Position numbers and translations under genes: made by a program
Assembly (NCBI GenBank): GCA_944385935.1
Contig: CALWZC010000006.1
Location: 62,001-126,000, forward strand
From: an uncultured Anaerofilum sp.
Lineage (GTDB): Bacteria; Bacillota; Clostridia; Oscillospirales; Ruminococcaceae
Reading direction: 5' to 3'
Length of the DNA stretch: 64,000 bases
The notes under the pieces: model-generated
What the model was told of the DNA's origin: nothing
Database searches by the model: none
What the model saw: only the letters and a program-made list of their open reading frames with translations
In this document: piece after piece, positions 16,780 to 25,226 of the stretch
How positions within the stretch are numbered: the stretch's first letter is position 1
Layout: every line of letters begins with the position of its first letter

Positions 16780-17420
16780 TGGTATTTCTTCGCCTCCATG
16801 TTAATCCATTTTTTTGTCATGTTTACCATGGCTCTCCACAATGCACATAACAGTGCAACAGCAACAAAGCCACCACTGGCAAGGCTAGCCATGGGAAGAA
16901 GGGGAGCTTTCATAATGGGCTCTTCAAACAACATTCCAGTGGCAAGAAATTCCCGCAGCAGTCCAATAATCATAATTACCAAAGCATAGCCTGCTGTGGT
17001 AAGAATACCTTTTCGCAGAGCAGTAGTCCATTTTTCGGGAGTATTGCGCTCATACCGTTTGATAACAATGGGTTCCACCACCAACAGAGGAAGATAAATG
17101 CCCATAGAAACAACACGTACATCAAACCAATCTCGTAACAAGAGATATGCCCCCATATAGATAACTGCCGCAGAAAAACAGTATGCAAGAGCACGAAATT
17201 TAACAACTCTACTTACAAAACTACCCAAAACCCGTGTGGGCGTCAGAATAAGAAGAACCGCCACAGAAAGAACAACCGCATTATAGCCACTGTTGGCAGT
17301 GACTACCAAAGGTGCCAATCCCAAGCCAGACATCATGACTGGGTTGTTTAAAAAGATACGGTCGTTTTTGGAAATACGGGGATAGTTTTCGTTTAAATAC
17401 TGTACTCGTTTAGACCACAT
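16776..17420 (-). CDS. RnfE-like (Rnf/Nqr family) membrane subunit, degenerate
   Basis: A 214-residue polytopic protein of the Rnf-Nqr family. NNPVMMSGLGLAPLVV corresponds to the canonical ENPVLVQALGLCP segment, but the cysteine is Ala36. The second canonical cysteine (LPLIVVNCIVLGR) is also gone: LPLLVVEPIVIKR, with Pro117 in its place. Thus neither iron-sulfur ligand of RnfE is kept. It has about 20 extra N-terminal polar residues. The ATG at 17420 follows GGGGGTG and overlaps the end of the RnfD-like gene by 11 bases, showing tight co-translation. The tryptic charge pattern and length are otherwise normal for RnfE. Confidence 0.82.
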   Translation of the reverse strand: MWSKRVQYLNENYPRISKNDRIFLNNPVMMSGLGLAPLVVTANSGYNAVVLSVAVLLILTPTRVLGSFVSRVVKFRALAYCFSAAVIYMGAYLLLRDWFDVRVVSMGIYLPLLVVEPIVIKRYERNTPEKWTTALRKGILTTAGYALVIMIIGLLREFLATGMLFEEPIMKAPLLPMASLASGGFVAVALLCALWRAMVNMTKKWINMEAKKYQ

Positions 17421-18417
17421 GACGCAACACCCCCTTGGCATTTGCAGAAAGTTTTACCACAATTCTGTCAATATATCCACTAGCGGCATTGACTGCCAAC
17501 AATGCGAAACATACACCAGTTTCGTAGCTGCCGTAGTAGCGATACATCATGGCGAGAAATCCCCACAATAATCCATAGAGCAGTCGGGACAGTCGATTTT
17601 TGGGAGTGGTGCAGGGTTCACAGGATAGGAAAATGGCACTAAAGAGCATAACACCACTGAGTAGCTCAAATTGTACAGACTGCATTCGTTGTGCGGTGTC
17701 CTGCCAGAAGTATCCTTGTGCATTTCCAATACGCGGGAAACACCACGCAATCACACCACAAGAAATTCCAAAACCTATGGGAACAATCAGGTCAATGCGT
17801 CTGCGAACCAGTAAAAATAGGCCACAACTCAAAAGGATAATAACAGGTGAAGTGCCCATAAAAGAAGCATAGTTGCCAAGGAAAAGGTCGAAACGGCTAA
17901 TATTGGGGATACCGCCTGTACGCATTACATGACCAACCCCCTCGGTGAATAGGACATTGTCCAAACTTCCTGTGAGAGGAAGTTGTTCCTGGAAGGGAAC
18001 AGGATATTGAAACAGGTATTGAGGCCAGCTTACCGCTGCCACTGCATAGCCCACTGCCGTGGGATGGAATGGATATGCCCCATACCCACCAAAGGCTTCC
18101 TTAGCAAGCAAAACCGAAAATGCCACTGAGATACATACAACATAATAAGGGACACTAGCCGGCAAAAGCATAACCAGCAACATGGCATGAACCAAGCTGC
18201 TATTATCTCCACGGTCATACCGACGGCGACGAAGAAAGGCAACCAAATGGTCACAAATTTTTGCAGTAACCAAAGCCACCAAGCTCAAAACCAAAGGACG
18301 CAGCCCATACAAAAATACTGGCCATGCCAACAAAGGTATCATCATACACAGGTAATCTGTGTGTAACTTATGGGCGGGATGCTCTGGCAAAGGGGGAAGT
18401 TTTCTTTTCTGGGCCAT
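17410..18417 (-). CDS. RnfD-like membrane subunit lacking the flavinylation motif
   Basis: A 335-residue polytopic protein of the RnfD/NqrB family: LLVMLLPASVPYYVV, GGYGAYPFHPTAVGYA, and DLFLGNYASFMGTSP are the family's conserved blocks in order. In RnfD an FMN is attached to the Thr of an SGAT motif located between the last two blocks. Here that place reads LPLTGSLDN (about 146-154), so the motif is absent. AGGAGGGG stands before the ATG at 18417, which lies two bases from the stop of rpe. The gene starts the D-E-A trio. No rnfC, rnfG or rnfB is present in the window. Confidence 0.83.
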   Translation of the reverse strand: MAQKRKLPPLPEHPAHKLHTDYLCMMIPLLAWPVFLYGLRPLVLSLVALVTAKICDHLVAFLRRRRYDRGDNSSLVHAMLLVMLLPASVPYYVVCISVAFSVLLAKEAFGGYGAYPFHPTAVGYAVAAVSWPQYLFQYPVPFQEQLPLTGSLDNVLFTEGVGHVMRTGGIPNISRFDLFLGNYASFMGTSPVIILLSCGLFLLVRRRIDLIVPIGFGISCGVIAWCFPRIGNAQGYFWQDTAQRMQSVQFELLSGVMLFSAIFLSCEPCTTPKNRLSRLLYGLLWGFLAMMYRYYGSYETGVCFALLAVNAASGYIDRIVVKLSANAKGVLRHVV

Positions 18418-18418
18418 A

Positions 18419-19078
18419 TTACCCCTCCTGTCCACGCAGATTGGCTACTGCCTGTTTTGAGTCAGCAGAGCGAAATACCGCACTGCCTGCAACTAACACA
18501 TCGGCACCAGCTTTGACACAGGCAGCGGCAGTGGTTGGATTGATGCCCCCATCTACCTGAATCATCAAGTGGTCAAGCCCCTTTTCCTGTGCATGTTTGC
18601 GAATACATGCAATTTTATCTAAAGCACTTTCCATAAATGCCTGTCCACCAAAACCCGGTTCTACACTCATTACCAGAACCATGTCCAACTGCTCCAACCA
18701 AGGCAGCACATCTTCTGCTGGGGTATTGGGTTTGATAGAAATGGCAACCTTACAACCTGCTTTTCGAATGGCATCAATGGTCTGCTGTACAGGGCTGTCA
18801 CATTCTAGGTGAAAGGTAATTAAGTCAGCTCCTGCATCAACAAAAGGTTGAATATAGGAAAGGGGGTGGGAAATCATCAAGTGAACATCATAAAATGCTT
18901 GGGGCAATGCCTTGTGCAAACTTTCCAGTACAGGAACCCCCAAAGAAATGTTGGGAACAAAATGCCCATCCATTACATCAATGTGCAACATATCAGCACC
19001 AGCATCCAGCACCATTTTGCATTGTTGGCCAAGCTGGGAAAAATCCGCAGCAAGAATTGAAGGGCTAATCTGAATCAT
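18419..19078 (-). CDS. rpe: Ribulose-phosphate 3-epimerase
   Basis: Interconverts ribulose 5-phosphate and xylulose 5-phosphate in the pentose phosphate pathway. The 219-residue TIM barrel shows ISPSILAADF, HIDVMDGHFVPN, DVHLMISHP, VMSVEPGFGGQ and QVDGGINPTTA, all standard motifs including the metal-binding and catalytic Asp residues. The ATG at 19078 is chosen because AGGAGG lies seven bases upstream; a longer reading begins with non-conserved residues. The Rnf-like trio follows almost without a gap. Confidence 0.95.
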   Translation of the reverse strand: MIQISPSILAADFSQLGQQCKMVLDAGADMLHIDVMDGHFVPNISLGVPVLESLHKALPQAFYDVHLMISHPLSYIQPFVDAGADLITFHLECDSPVQQTIDAIRKAGCKVAISIKPNTPAEDVLPWLEQLDMVLVMSVEPGFGGQAFMESALDKIACIRKHAQEKGLDHLMIQVDGGINPTTAAACVKAGADVLVAGSAVFRSADSKQAVANLRGQEG

Positions 19079-19251
19079 ATAAAGAATCCTCCTGAAAACA
19101 GGGCAACTCCTGCTAATTTTATGGGCAACAGCCAAAAAACTGCAAAAATATAATTTTTTCATCAAATGTTTTTTGGTTGTATCATATCCTTTTTATTTTA
19201 CCCTAACCTACCATAAAATGCAAATTCCATGGCAAAAAAGGGATTTTTCCA

Positions 19252-20718
19252 TTATCGGGTGGGCTTTGTTTTTTGTGGGTCAGGGCAGTTGGTGGGCAAA
19301 ATAAAACTAAATCTACACCAGCTTCCGGGTTTGCTTTCTGCCCAAATTTTTCCCCCCGAAAGATTGATAAGCACTTTGCAGATGTGCAAGCCCAATCCAC
19401 TGCCTTTTGTGTTTAGTCCACGGCTTTGGTCTTCCTTGTAAAAGCGGTCGAATACAAAGGGCAAAGAATCCTCTGCAATGCCCTCCCCAGTGTTGGTAAT
19501 ATCCACTTTAACAAAACAACCTTGCTTTGTTACCGAAAAGGAAATACTTCCATCTGGTGGAGTGAATTTCAGTGCATTATCAAATAAATTGTACACCACC
19601 TGATAGACAAGGTCGCTATCCGCATATACCATGGTTTTGCTGGGAGCAAACCCCTCAATCTGGATATGGTTTTCCTCAATTCGCTGTTCGGCACTGAGCA
19701 CCACAGCTGTGATGGTTTCCCATATATCATAGCTGGAAGCATTTACTTTGTATTCCCCTGCCTCCAACTTTGTAATGTCCAGCATATTTTGGGTAAGGCG
19801 TGCCAAACGGCCAACCTCTTGGGACACCAAAGAAAGGTAGTGCTGCTGCATATCTGTGGGAATGGTGCCGTCTAGCATACCATCAATAAAGCCTTTAATG
19901 GTGGTCATAGGGGTACGCAGTTCGTGGGCGATGTTGCCCATAAAGCTGGCACGAGAGGAGTCAATTCGCTCTAAACTGCTTGCCATGTTATTAAAGGTTT
20001 GGGCAAGCTGTGCTACCTCGTCATCTCCCTCCAAAGGAACCCGCACCGAAAAATCTCCTGCGCCAAACTTACGGGCGGCCGAAGCAATCCGGCGCAAAGG
20101 GGTAGTTAGCCGGGAGGTAAGCAAGATGGACAGAACACTGGCCACCAAAAGCATCAATCCCGCAGACAATACAAAAGAGGAAAACATATCACTGACAAAA
20201 ACACCCATGCCTGCGGCATCGGCAGACGCAAAAATATAGCCAATAATCTCTTTGTCTGGGGAATAAAGTGGCCTTGCACTGGTATAAAAACGATGGGGGG
20301 TAAGACCACCCAAATCGCCGGTTTCAAAGTAGCTGCCTTGGGTGTCTAGCTGTTGTAGAATTTTTTCGGGAATGGTTCCATGATGTTGGCAGAGTTCTCC
20401 CTCACTGCACAACACAATTTTTCCCGAAGCATTTGCAGCAAACACCAGATTGCCGGAGCTTTGCCCAATAAGGGAAATGCTGGATTGAATGCTTTTTAAA
20501 GCATCGGAATCTTGCCATATGTGAATATTGGTTTGACCGGCAGCATAGGTACGAGCAGATGCAATGGTAACAATATCACTAAGGGTTTTTTCTTTGTCGG
20601 TTTTGAAGTATTCCATGGAAAGATACATCTGCAAAAAGCCCATGGCCAAAATACTTGCTACCAGCACCACAGCGGTGATGCTAAAATATGCCGAACTGAT
20701 GCTTTTTCGTACAGACAA
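19252..20718 (-). CDS. Sensor histidine kinase (PhoR/ResE-like)
   Basis: A 488-residue kinase. Two membrane helices (about 12-32 and 180-202) flank an extracytoplasmic sensor of about 145 residues; then come a HAMP domain (about 200-250), the phosphorylated histidine in GNIAHELRTP (His265), an N box around YNLFDNALKF, and GSGLGLHICK. It starts with TTG, with AGGAG nine bases upstream lying inside the end of the regulator gene. The sensed signal is unknown. It forms a two-gene operon with the response regulator just upstream. Confidence 0.93.
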   Translation of the reverse strand: MSVRKSISSAYFSITAVVLVASILAMGFLQMYLSMEYFKTDKEKTLSDIVTIASARTYAAGQTNIHIWQDSDALKSIQSSISLIGQSSGNLVFAANASGKIVLCSEGELCQHHGTIPEKILQQLDTQGSYFETGDLGGLTPHRFYTSARPLYSPDKEIIGYIFASADAAGMGVFVSDMFSSFVLSAGLMLLVASVLSILLTSRLTTPLRRIASAARKFGAGDFSVRVPLEGDDEVAQLAQTFNNMASSLERIDSSRASFMGNIAHELRTPMTTIKGFIDGMLDGTIPTDMQQHYLSLVSQEVGRLARLTQNMLDITKLEAGEYKVNASSYDIWETITAVVLSAEQRIEENHIQIEGFAPSKTMVYADSDLVYQVVYNLFDNALKFTPPDGSISFSVTKQGCFVKVDITNTGEGIAEDSLPFVFDRFYKEDQSRGLNTKGSGLGLHICKVLINLSGGKIWAESKPGSWCRFSFILPTNCPDPQKTKPTR

Positions 20719-20724
20719 AGGCGG

Positions 20725-21414
20725 TTACTCCTTTACTTCAAACTTGTAGCCTACGCCCCAAACGGTTTTTAGGCTCCAGTTTTCATGGGCAGCTTCCAGC
20801 TTTTCCCGCAGCCGCTTGATATGTACATCAATGGTGCGAGAATCGCCATAGTATTCAAAGCCCCATACCTCGTCCAGTAACTGGTCACGGGTGAACACTC
20901 GGTTGGGGTGGGAGGCCAGATAATGAAGCAATTCCAATTCTTTGGGTGGGGCGTCCACCACTTGTCCATTGACCTTTAGCTCATAGCGGGACAAATCTAC
21001 CGACAAATTATTAAAGCTAATAACCTTGTCTTGTCCAGCATCGGGAGAGGAACAACGGCGAAGGACAGCTTTAATTCTTGCAACAACTTCTTTGCTATCA
21101 AAGGGCTTTACAACATAATCATCAGCCCCCAGTTCCAGACCAAGAACTTTGTCAAAGGTTTCTCCCTTAGCAGTGAGCATAATCACAGGGGTTTCTCCTG
21201 CGCTGCGGATACGTCGACAAACCTCCCAGCCGTCTACACGGGGCATCATTACATCCAGCAAGACCAAAGCAGGATTTTCCATTTTAAACAATTCTAAAGC
21301 GGTTTCCCCGTTATGTGCAATTAAAGTTTGGTAGCCTTCTTTATTTAGATATAACCGCAATAATTCGCAGATATTTGGGTCATCGTCCACAATGAGAATT
21401 TTTTCGTTTGGCAT
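20725..21414 (-). CDS. Response regulator, OmpR/PhoB family
   Basis: A 229-residue regulator with a receiver domain (acidic pocket DDD at 10-12, phosphorylated Asp54 in LLDVMMP, Lys in VVKPFD) and a C-terminal winged helix ending GVGYKFEVKE. AGGAG precedes the ATG. A TATAAT hexamer lies at 21460-21465 on the minus strand with a perfect 12-base palindrome CCATAATTATGG just upstream (21468-21479), a possible regulatory site. It is paired with the kinase that follows after a six-base gap. Confidence 0.94.
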   Translation of the reverse strand: MPNEKILIVDDDPNICELLRLYLNKEGYQTLIAHNGETALELFKMENPALVLLDVMMPRVDGWEVCRRIRSAGETPVIMLTAKGETFDKVLGLELGADDYVVKPFDSKEVVARIKAVLRRCSSPDAGQDKVISFNNLSVDLSRYELKVNGQVVDAPPKELELLHYLASHPNRVFTRDQLLDEVWGFEYYGDSRTIDVHIKRLREKLEAAHENWSLKTVWGVGYKFEVKE

Positions 21415-21523
21415 CTGTTTCCACTCCTATCTTGATAAAAAGGTATAACAGTTGCCCCCATTATAGCCCATAATTATGGACAAAAAAAGAACAGGGGACA
21501 ATTTTTGCTGCTTTGGTAAAATC

Positions 21524-21949
21524 TTACTTTTGAGGATTGTTTTTTCGGAAGGACAAAAAGTTTTCTAAAATAACAGTGGCAGATACAGAGTCCAGAATGT
21601 CCTTACGTTTTTTGCCAAAGGTGCCATTTTCGGACAAAATTCCAGCGGCAGTAATAGTGGTGCTGCGCTCGTCCCAAAGCTGAATGGGCAAATCACATTT
21701 TTGTTCCAGCAAAGCTGCCAGCTTGCGGCTTTTTTGGGCACGTGCTCCTTCGGTGCCATCCATATTGCGAGGCAAGCCCAATACCAGCATTTCTGCTTGA
21801 TTTTGCTGGGCGGCGGTTACAATCTGGTCAGCTACCTTTACCATGCTTTTTTCGTTGATTTGTGGTAAAGGCCGTGCAAGAAATTCTGTTTTGTCGCAGA
21901 TGGCGAGGCCGGTGCGGGCATCGCCATAATCAATGGCCATAATTTTCAT
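21524..21949 (-). CDS. ruvX: Holliday junction resolvase-like protein RuvX (YqgF)
   Basis: A 141-residue RNase H-fold protein. MKIMAIDYGDARTGLAI holds the first conserved Asp, LVLGLPRNMDGTEG the second motif, and WDERSTTITA plus DSVSATVILENFL the third. The family processes the 5' end of pre-16S rRNA and was also proposed to resolve Holliday junctions. The ATG at 21949 is preceded by AAGGA; a longer reading would overlap the upstream exonuclease gene. It lies 23 bases downstream of that gene. Confidence 0.92.
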   Translation of the reverse strand: MKIMAIDYGDARTGLAICDKTEFLARPLPQINEKSMVKVADQIVTAAQQNQAEMLVLGLPRNMDGTEGARAQKSRKLAALLEQKCDLPIQLWDERSTTITAAGILSENGTFGKKRKDILDSVSATVILENFLSFRKNNPQK

Positions 21950-21972
21950 AATAGTGTTCCTTTCGTAGTAAA

Positions 21973-22842
21973 TCAGTTGTTTTGTGTTTTGTTGGTGGAT
22001 TCTTCTGTGCAATACAATGCAGCCCTTGCCCGTAGGGTATTGTGGGGGCGAGGTTGCACTCGTAGCCGAATTTCAAAGGTGCCATGGTTTGGACAGAATG
22101 CATGGGCAGTGCGCTTTGCGCCTTTGCCTTTTTGCCATGGTTCCGCCTTCATGGGGGTGCCACATTTAGGACAACAAAAGTCACGAAGGCTATCATCTTG
22201 GTGGATGTCCTCAATGCAGGTGTACCCCTCAATCACCTTTGTGGCAATGGCTCTGCCCTTAGCCGCCTCCTTGCGGTAGGCATCATAGGACTGCAAGCCC
22301 TGCTGCATATCCAGTTGTTGGCAGAGCAACGCCGTATACATGGCATCATGCAAGGCATCATGAGCGGTCAGTTCTGGTTCCATTCCCAGCTGTGCCATGG
22401 CTTTAAAAAGTGCTGTTTGTTGGTATTTTCCAAACTGTTGCAAACTATAAATGACCTGCAAGTCATAGGAATCTGGCAGCCAATCGGAATTTATTTGATA
22501 AACTGCCATGTTTTTTCGTAACACAGGAACATCTTCATGGCTCCATGTAATCAGGAAAAAATTTTCCCCACACCATTGATGCAGTTGCTCCGCAGCAGTG
22601 GGAAATTCCATCCCTTGTTCCAGTTGTTGCGAACAAATGCCTGTAAGCTGTTGGACTTCTCGCTTTATTTCAGGATAAAAACGAGGGCGAATATCTGCTT
22701 TAAATTGGTCTATCACTTCAAAATGTTCATTCATTTTAACTGCACCGATTTGAATAATTTCGGTGGTAAGCTGGTGCAGAACTTCACAGCCGGGGGCAGG
22801 CTGATTCCATTCCAAATCCAATGTAATATAGGTCAATGCCAT
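21973..22842 (-). CDS. 3'-5' exonuclease, DEDDh superfamily, with zinc-ribbon-like tail
   Basis: A 289-residue protein. The N-terminal exonuclease domain has LDLEWN (Asp9, Glu11) and HDALHDAMYT near residue 160, which carry the metal-binding and catalytic residues of the KapD/DnaQ-like family. After residue 220 the sequence CCPKCGTPM, then FCPNHGTF about 24 residues later, could bind zinc. The ATG at 22842 has GAGGG directly against it; a TTG two codons later at 22836 has better spacing and may be the true start. Substrate is unknown. Confidence 0.83.
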   Translation of the reverse strand: MALTYITLDLEWNQPAPGCEVLHQLTTEIIQIGAVKMNEHFEVIDQFKADIRPRFYPEIKREVQQLTGICSQQLEQGMEFPTAAEQLHQWCGENFFLITWSHEDVPVLRKNMAVYQINSDWLPDSYDLQVIYSLQQFGKYQQTALFKAMAQLGMEPELTAHDALHDAMYTALLCQQLDMQQGLQSYDAYRKEAAKGRAIATKVIEGYTCIEDIHQDDSLRDFCCPKCGTPMKAEPWQKGKGAKRTAHAFCPNHGTFEIRLRVQPRPHNTLRARAALYCTEESTNKTQNN

Positions 22843-23030
22843 CCCTCTTTTCTTTGGGGTATCTCAAGGCAGTAGCTACTGCCAATGGGTTTCCCATCCG
22901 ATTATACAAGATTTTGGGCTGGATTGCGATGGTTCTTTCTGATTTTGTGGGAAAAGTTTACCTTTTGATGAAATGAGTGGCTAGTATTTTGCATTTTTTT
23001 CGTGGTATAATGGGAGCAGAATTGCCCCGG

Positions 23031-23048
23031 AAATTTTTATAAAAATTT
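23031..23048. promoter_or_regulatory. AT-rich 18-base palindrome before the DUF2264 gene
   Basis: A perfect self-complementary stretch made of AAATTTTTAT and its mate lies between a TATAAT hexamer (23006-23011, plus strand) and the ribosome site of the DUF2264 gene. It may be an operator or a 5' UTR stem. Confidence 0.35.
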
Positions 23049-23064
23049 ATAGGAGGAATGTTGT

Positions 23065-24219
23065 ATGTGTCATGAAGATGTGCGGGAATACTGGGTACAT
23101 ACCCTGACCCAAATTGCCCAGCCAGTTTTGGAAAATTTTGCAAAAGAAACTTTTTGTAAAACCATGCCCCAAAAAGGCAAGGAGCTATGGAGATGCAAGG
23201 AATTTGCCCCTTTGGAAGCATTAAGCAGAACCATTGTGGGATTGGCTCCTTGGTTGGCTGCCCCAGATACTTGTGAAAAGGAAGCACAACTTCAAGAGCA
23301 ATATGCAGACTTATGTCGCAAAGCCATTTTAAATGCTACAAATCCCAACAGCCCCGATTATGTAAACTTTAGTCGGGATTTTCAACCCATTGTAGACACT
23401 GCTTTTTTGTGTCATGGAATTTTGCGAGCACCAAAGCAACTATGGGAGCCTTTTACCCCTGAGCAAAAAAAGCAGGTAATGGATGCCTTGCGCCTTACTC
23501 GCAGCCGTAAACCTGTATTTAGCAACTGGCTTCTGTTTTCTGCCATGACCGAAACATTTTTGCGCTATGCAGAACAGCCCGACTGGGACCCCATGCGTGT
23601 GGACTATGCCATCAAACAGCATTTCCAGTGGTATCTGGGGGATGGTGTTTTCAGTGATGGCCCCGACTTCCACTGGGATTATTACAACAGCTTTGTAATT
23701 CAGCCCATGCTTTGGGATATTTTGCGCCTTGCTGGCGATGAATACCCTGACTGGAATAAACACAAAGAGCCTATGAAAAAAATTATTTCTCGCTATGCAG
23801 GTGTTCTGGAACGGATGATTGCACCAGATGGCAGTTTTCCTGTGATTGGGCGGTCATTGCCCTACCGTTTTGGGGCATTTCAAGCACTGGCACAAGCTGC
23901 CTTGGATGAAAATTTGCCCGAGGGGGTTTGCCCTGCGCAGGTGCGCTGTGCCCTTACCGCAGTAATGAAAAAGGTTATGTCCGCACCAGATACCTTTGAC
24001 CAAGATGGTTGGTTAAACATTGGTTTGTACGGCAACCAGCCGGATATTGCAGAGATTTACATCACAACAGGAAGTTCCTACCTGTGCACAGCGGCATTCC
24101 TTCCCTTGGGGCTTTCTCCTAAAGCGGCATTTTGGGCCGACCCAGATGCCCCATGGACATCTGTGCAGGTATGGCAGCAAGGAAAAAATCTTGCAGCAGA
24201 CCACGCACTGGAATTGTAA
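23065..24219 (+). CDS. DUF2264 domain-containing protein
   Basis: A 384-residue protein covering the DUF2264 alpha/alpha-barrel-like family. Typical blocks are RCKEFAPLEALSRTIVGLAPWL, DYVNFSRDFQPIVDTAFL in pattern, NWLLFSAMTE, DGPDFHWDYYNSFVIQPML in pattern, and GSFPVIGRSLPYRFGAFQ. Some relatives are now classed as glycoside hydrolases acting on uronic-acid-containing glycans, and context here does not identify a substrate. No signal peptide is seen, so the protein is cytoplasmic. AGGAGG precedes the ATG. It is monocistronic between a TATAAT-type promoter and a terminator. Confidence 0.82.
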   Translation: MCHEDVREYWVHTLTQIAQPVLENFAKETFCKTMPQKGKELWRCKEFAPLEALSRTIVGLAPWLAAPDTCEKEAQLQEQYADLCRKAILNATNPNSPDYVNFSRDFQPIVDTAFLCHGILRAPKQLWEPFTPEQKKQVMDALRLTRSRKPVFSNWLLFSAMTETFLRYAEQPDWDPMRVDYAIKQHFQWYLGDGVFSDGPDFHWDYYNSFVIQPMLWDILRLAGDEYPDWNKHKEPMKKIISRYAGVLERMIAPDGSFPVIGRSLPYRFGAFQALAQAALDENLPEGVCPAQVRCALTAVMKKVMSAPDTFDQDGWLNIGLYGNQPDIAEIYITTGSSYLCTAAFLPLGLSPKAAFWADPDAPWTSVQVWQQGKNLAADHALEL

Positions 24220-24225
24220 TAGAGT

Positions 24226-24262
24226 AGCGGGAGGCTGGATGCTCCAGTATCCCGCTTTTCTT
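24226..24262 (+). terminator. Intrinsic terminator
   Basis: A stem AGCGGGA/TCCCGCT encloses a second short stem and is followed by TTTCTTTT. It lies just after the DUF2264 gene. Confidence 0.75.
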
Positions 24263-24281
24263 TTGGAAAAGGAGGGATAAA

Positions 24282-24773
24282 ATGAAAAACACCACCTTGT
24301 GTTATTTGGAAAAGGATGATTGCTATTTAATGCTTCATCGGATAAAAAAGCAACAGGACGAAAACCAAGGGAAATGGATTGGTATAGGAGGCAAATTTGA
24401 GGAAGGGGAAAGCCCCATTGATTGCCTTGTACGAGAGGTGCAAGAAGAAACGGGATTGCATTTGACAGGCTACCAGTTTCGGGGAATTGTAACCTTTGTA
24501 TCAGATGAATGGGGAACCGAACAAATGCACCTGTTCACAGGCCATGAATTTGAGGGAGAGCTATTGCAAGATTGTCCAGAAGGAAGGTTGCAATGGGTGA
24601 ACAAAAACAAGTTGAAAGACCTTCCTATGTGGGAGGGTGACCGAATATTTTTTGATTTGCTCCAGTCACAACAGCCATTTTTTGTGCTAAAGCTGTGTTA
24701 TCAAGGAGAAGAACTGGTACAAGCCTTCCTTGATGGAAAAGAATTGCCATTAAAACAGGAGGAAACCAGATGA
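24282..24773 (+). CDS. NUDIX hydrolase, 8-oxo-dGTP diphosphatase-like
   Basis: A 163-residue NUDIX protein. The signature GX5EX7REUXEEXGU is met by GGKFEEGESPIDCLVREV followed by QEETGL (about residues 38-61). MutT-type members hydrolyse oxidised nucleotides; the exact substrate is not visible. AGGAGGG precedes the ATG. The stop codon overlaps the ATG of the DUF523 gene (ATGA), so the two are translationally coupled. Confidence 0.9.
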   Translation: MKNTTLCYLEKDDCYLMLHRIKKQQDENQGKWIGIGGKFEEGESPIDCLVREVQEETGLHLTGYQFRGIVTFVSDEWGTEQMHLFTGHEFEGELLQDCPEGRLQWVNKNKLKDLPMWEGDRIFFDLLQSQQPFFVLKLCYQGEELVQAFLDGKELPLKQEETR

Positions 24774-25216
24774 AAACAGTTCTTGTTAGTGCTTGTTTGC
24801 TGGGGGTTGCCTGCCGTTATGATGGAAAATCTGTTCCCTGTAAAGAGTTGTTGGAACAACTGGGCAGTTTTTCTGTGGTTCCCGTATGCCCAGAAATTCT
24901 AGGTGGTTTGCCTACCCCTCGGATTCCCTGCGAAAGAAAAGGTACAAAGGTAATTTCTGCCCAAGGGGTAGACACCACACCACAGTATGAAAAAGGAGCA
25001 CAAGAAACCCTTCGATTGGCAAAACTTACCCGTTGCCAAGCTGCTTTGTTGAAGGAGCGAAGCCCCAGTTGTGGCTGTGGGCAAATTTATGATGGTAGCT
25101 TTACAAAAAAACTAGTGCAAGGGGATGGTGTGACTGCTGCCTTGTTAAAGCAACAGGGAATTGCTGTGTTTGGAGAAAGCCGCTTTGAAGAATTTTTGCA
25201 ATGGATACAAAACTAA
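24770..25216 (+). CDS. DUF523 domain-containing protein
   Basis: A 148-residue protein matching DUF523: VLVSACLLGVACRYDG at the N-terminus, VCPEILGGLPTPR, and KERSPSCGCG are the family hallmarks. The conserved cysteines (Cys9, Cys15, Cys45 region and CGCG) suggest metal or cluster binding, but no function is established that I can cite. It sits between the NUDIX gene (ATGA overlap) and a membrane protein gene (10-base gap). Confidence 0.88.
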   Translation: MKTVLVSACLLGVACRYDGKSVPCKELLEQLGSFSVVPVCPEILGGLPTPRIPCERKGTKVISAQGVDTTPQYEKGAQETLRLAKLTRCQAALLKERSPSCGCGQIYDGSFTKKLVQGDGVTAALLKQQGIAVFGESRFEEFLQWIQN

Positions 25217-25226
25217 GGAGACGAGG

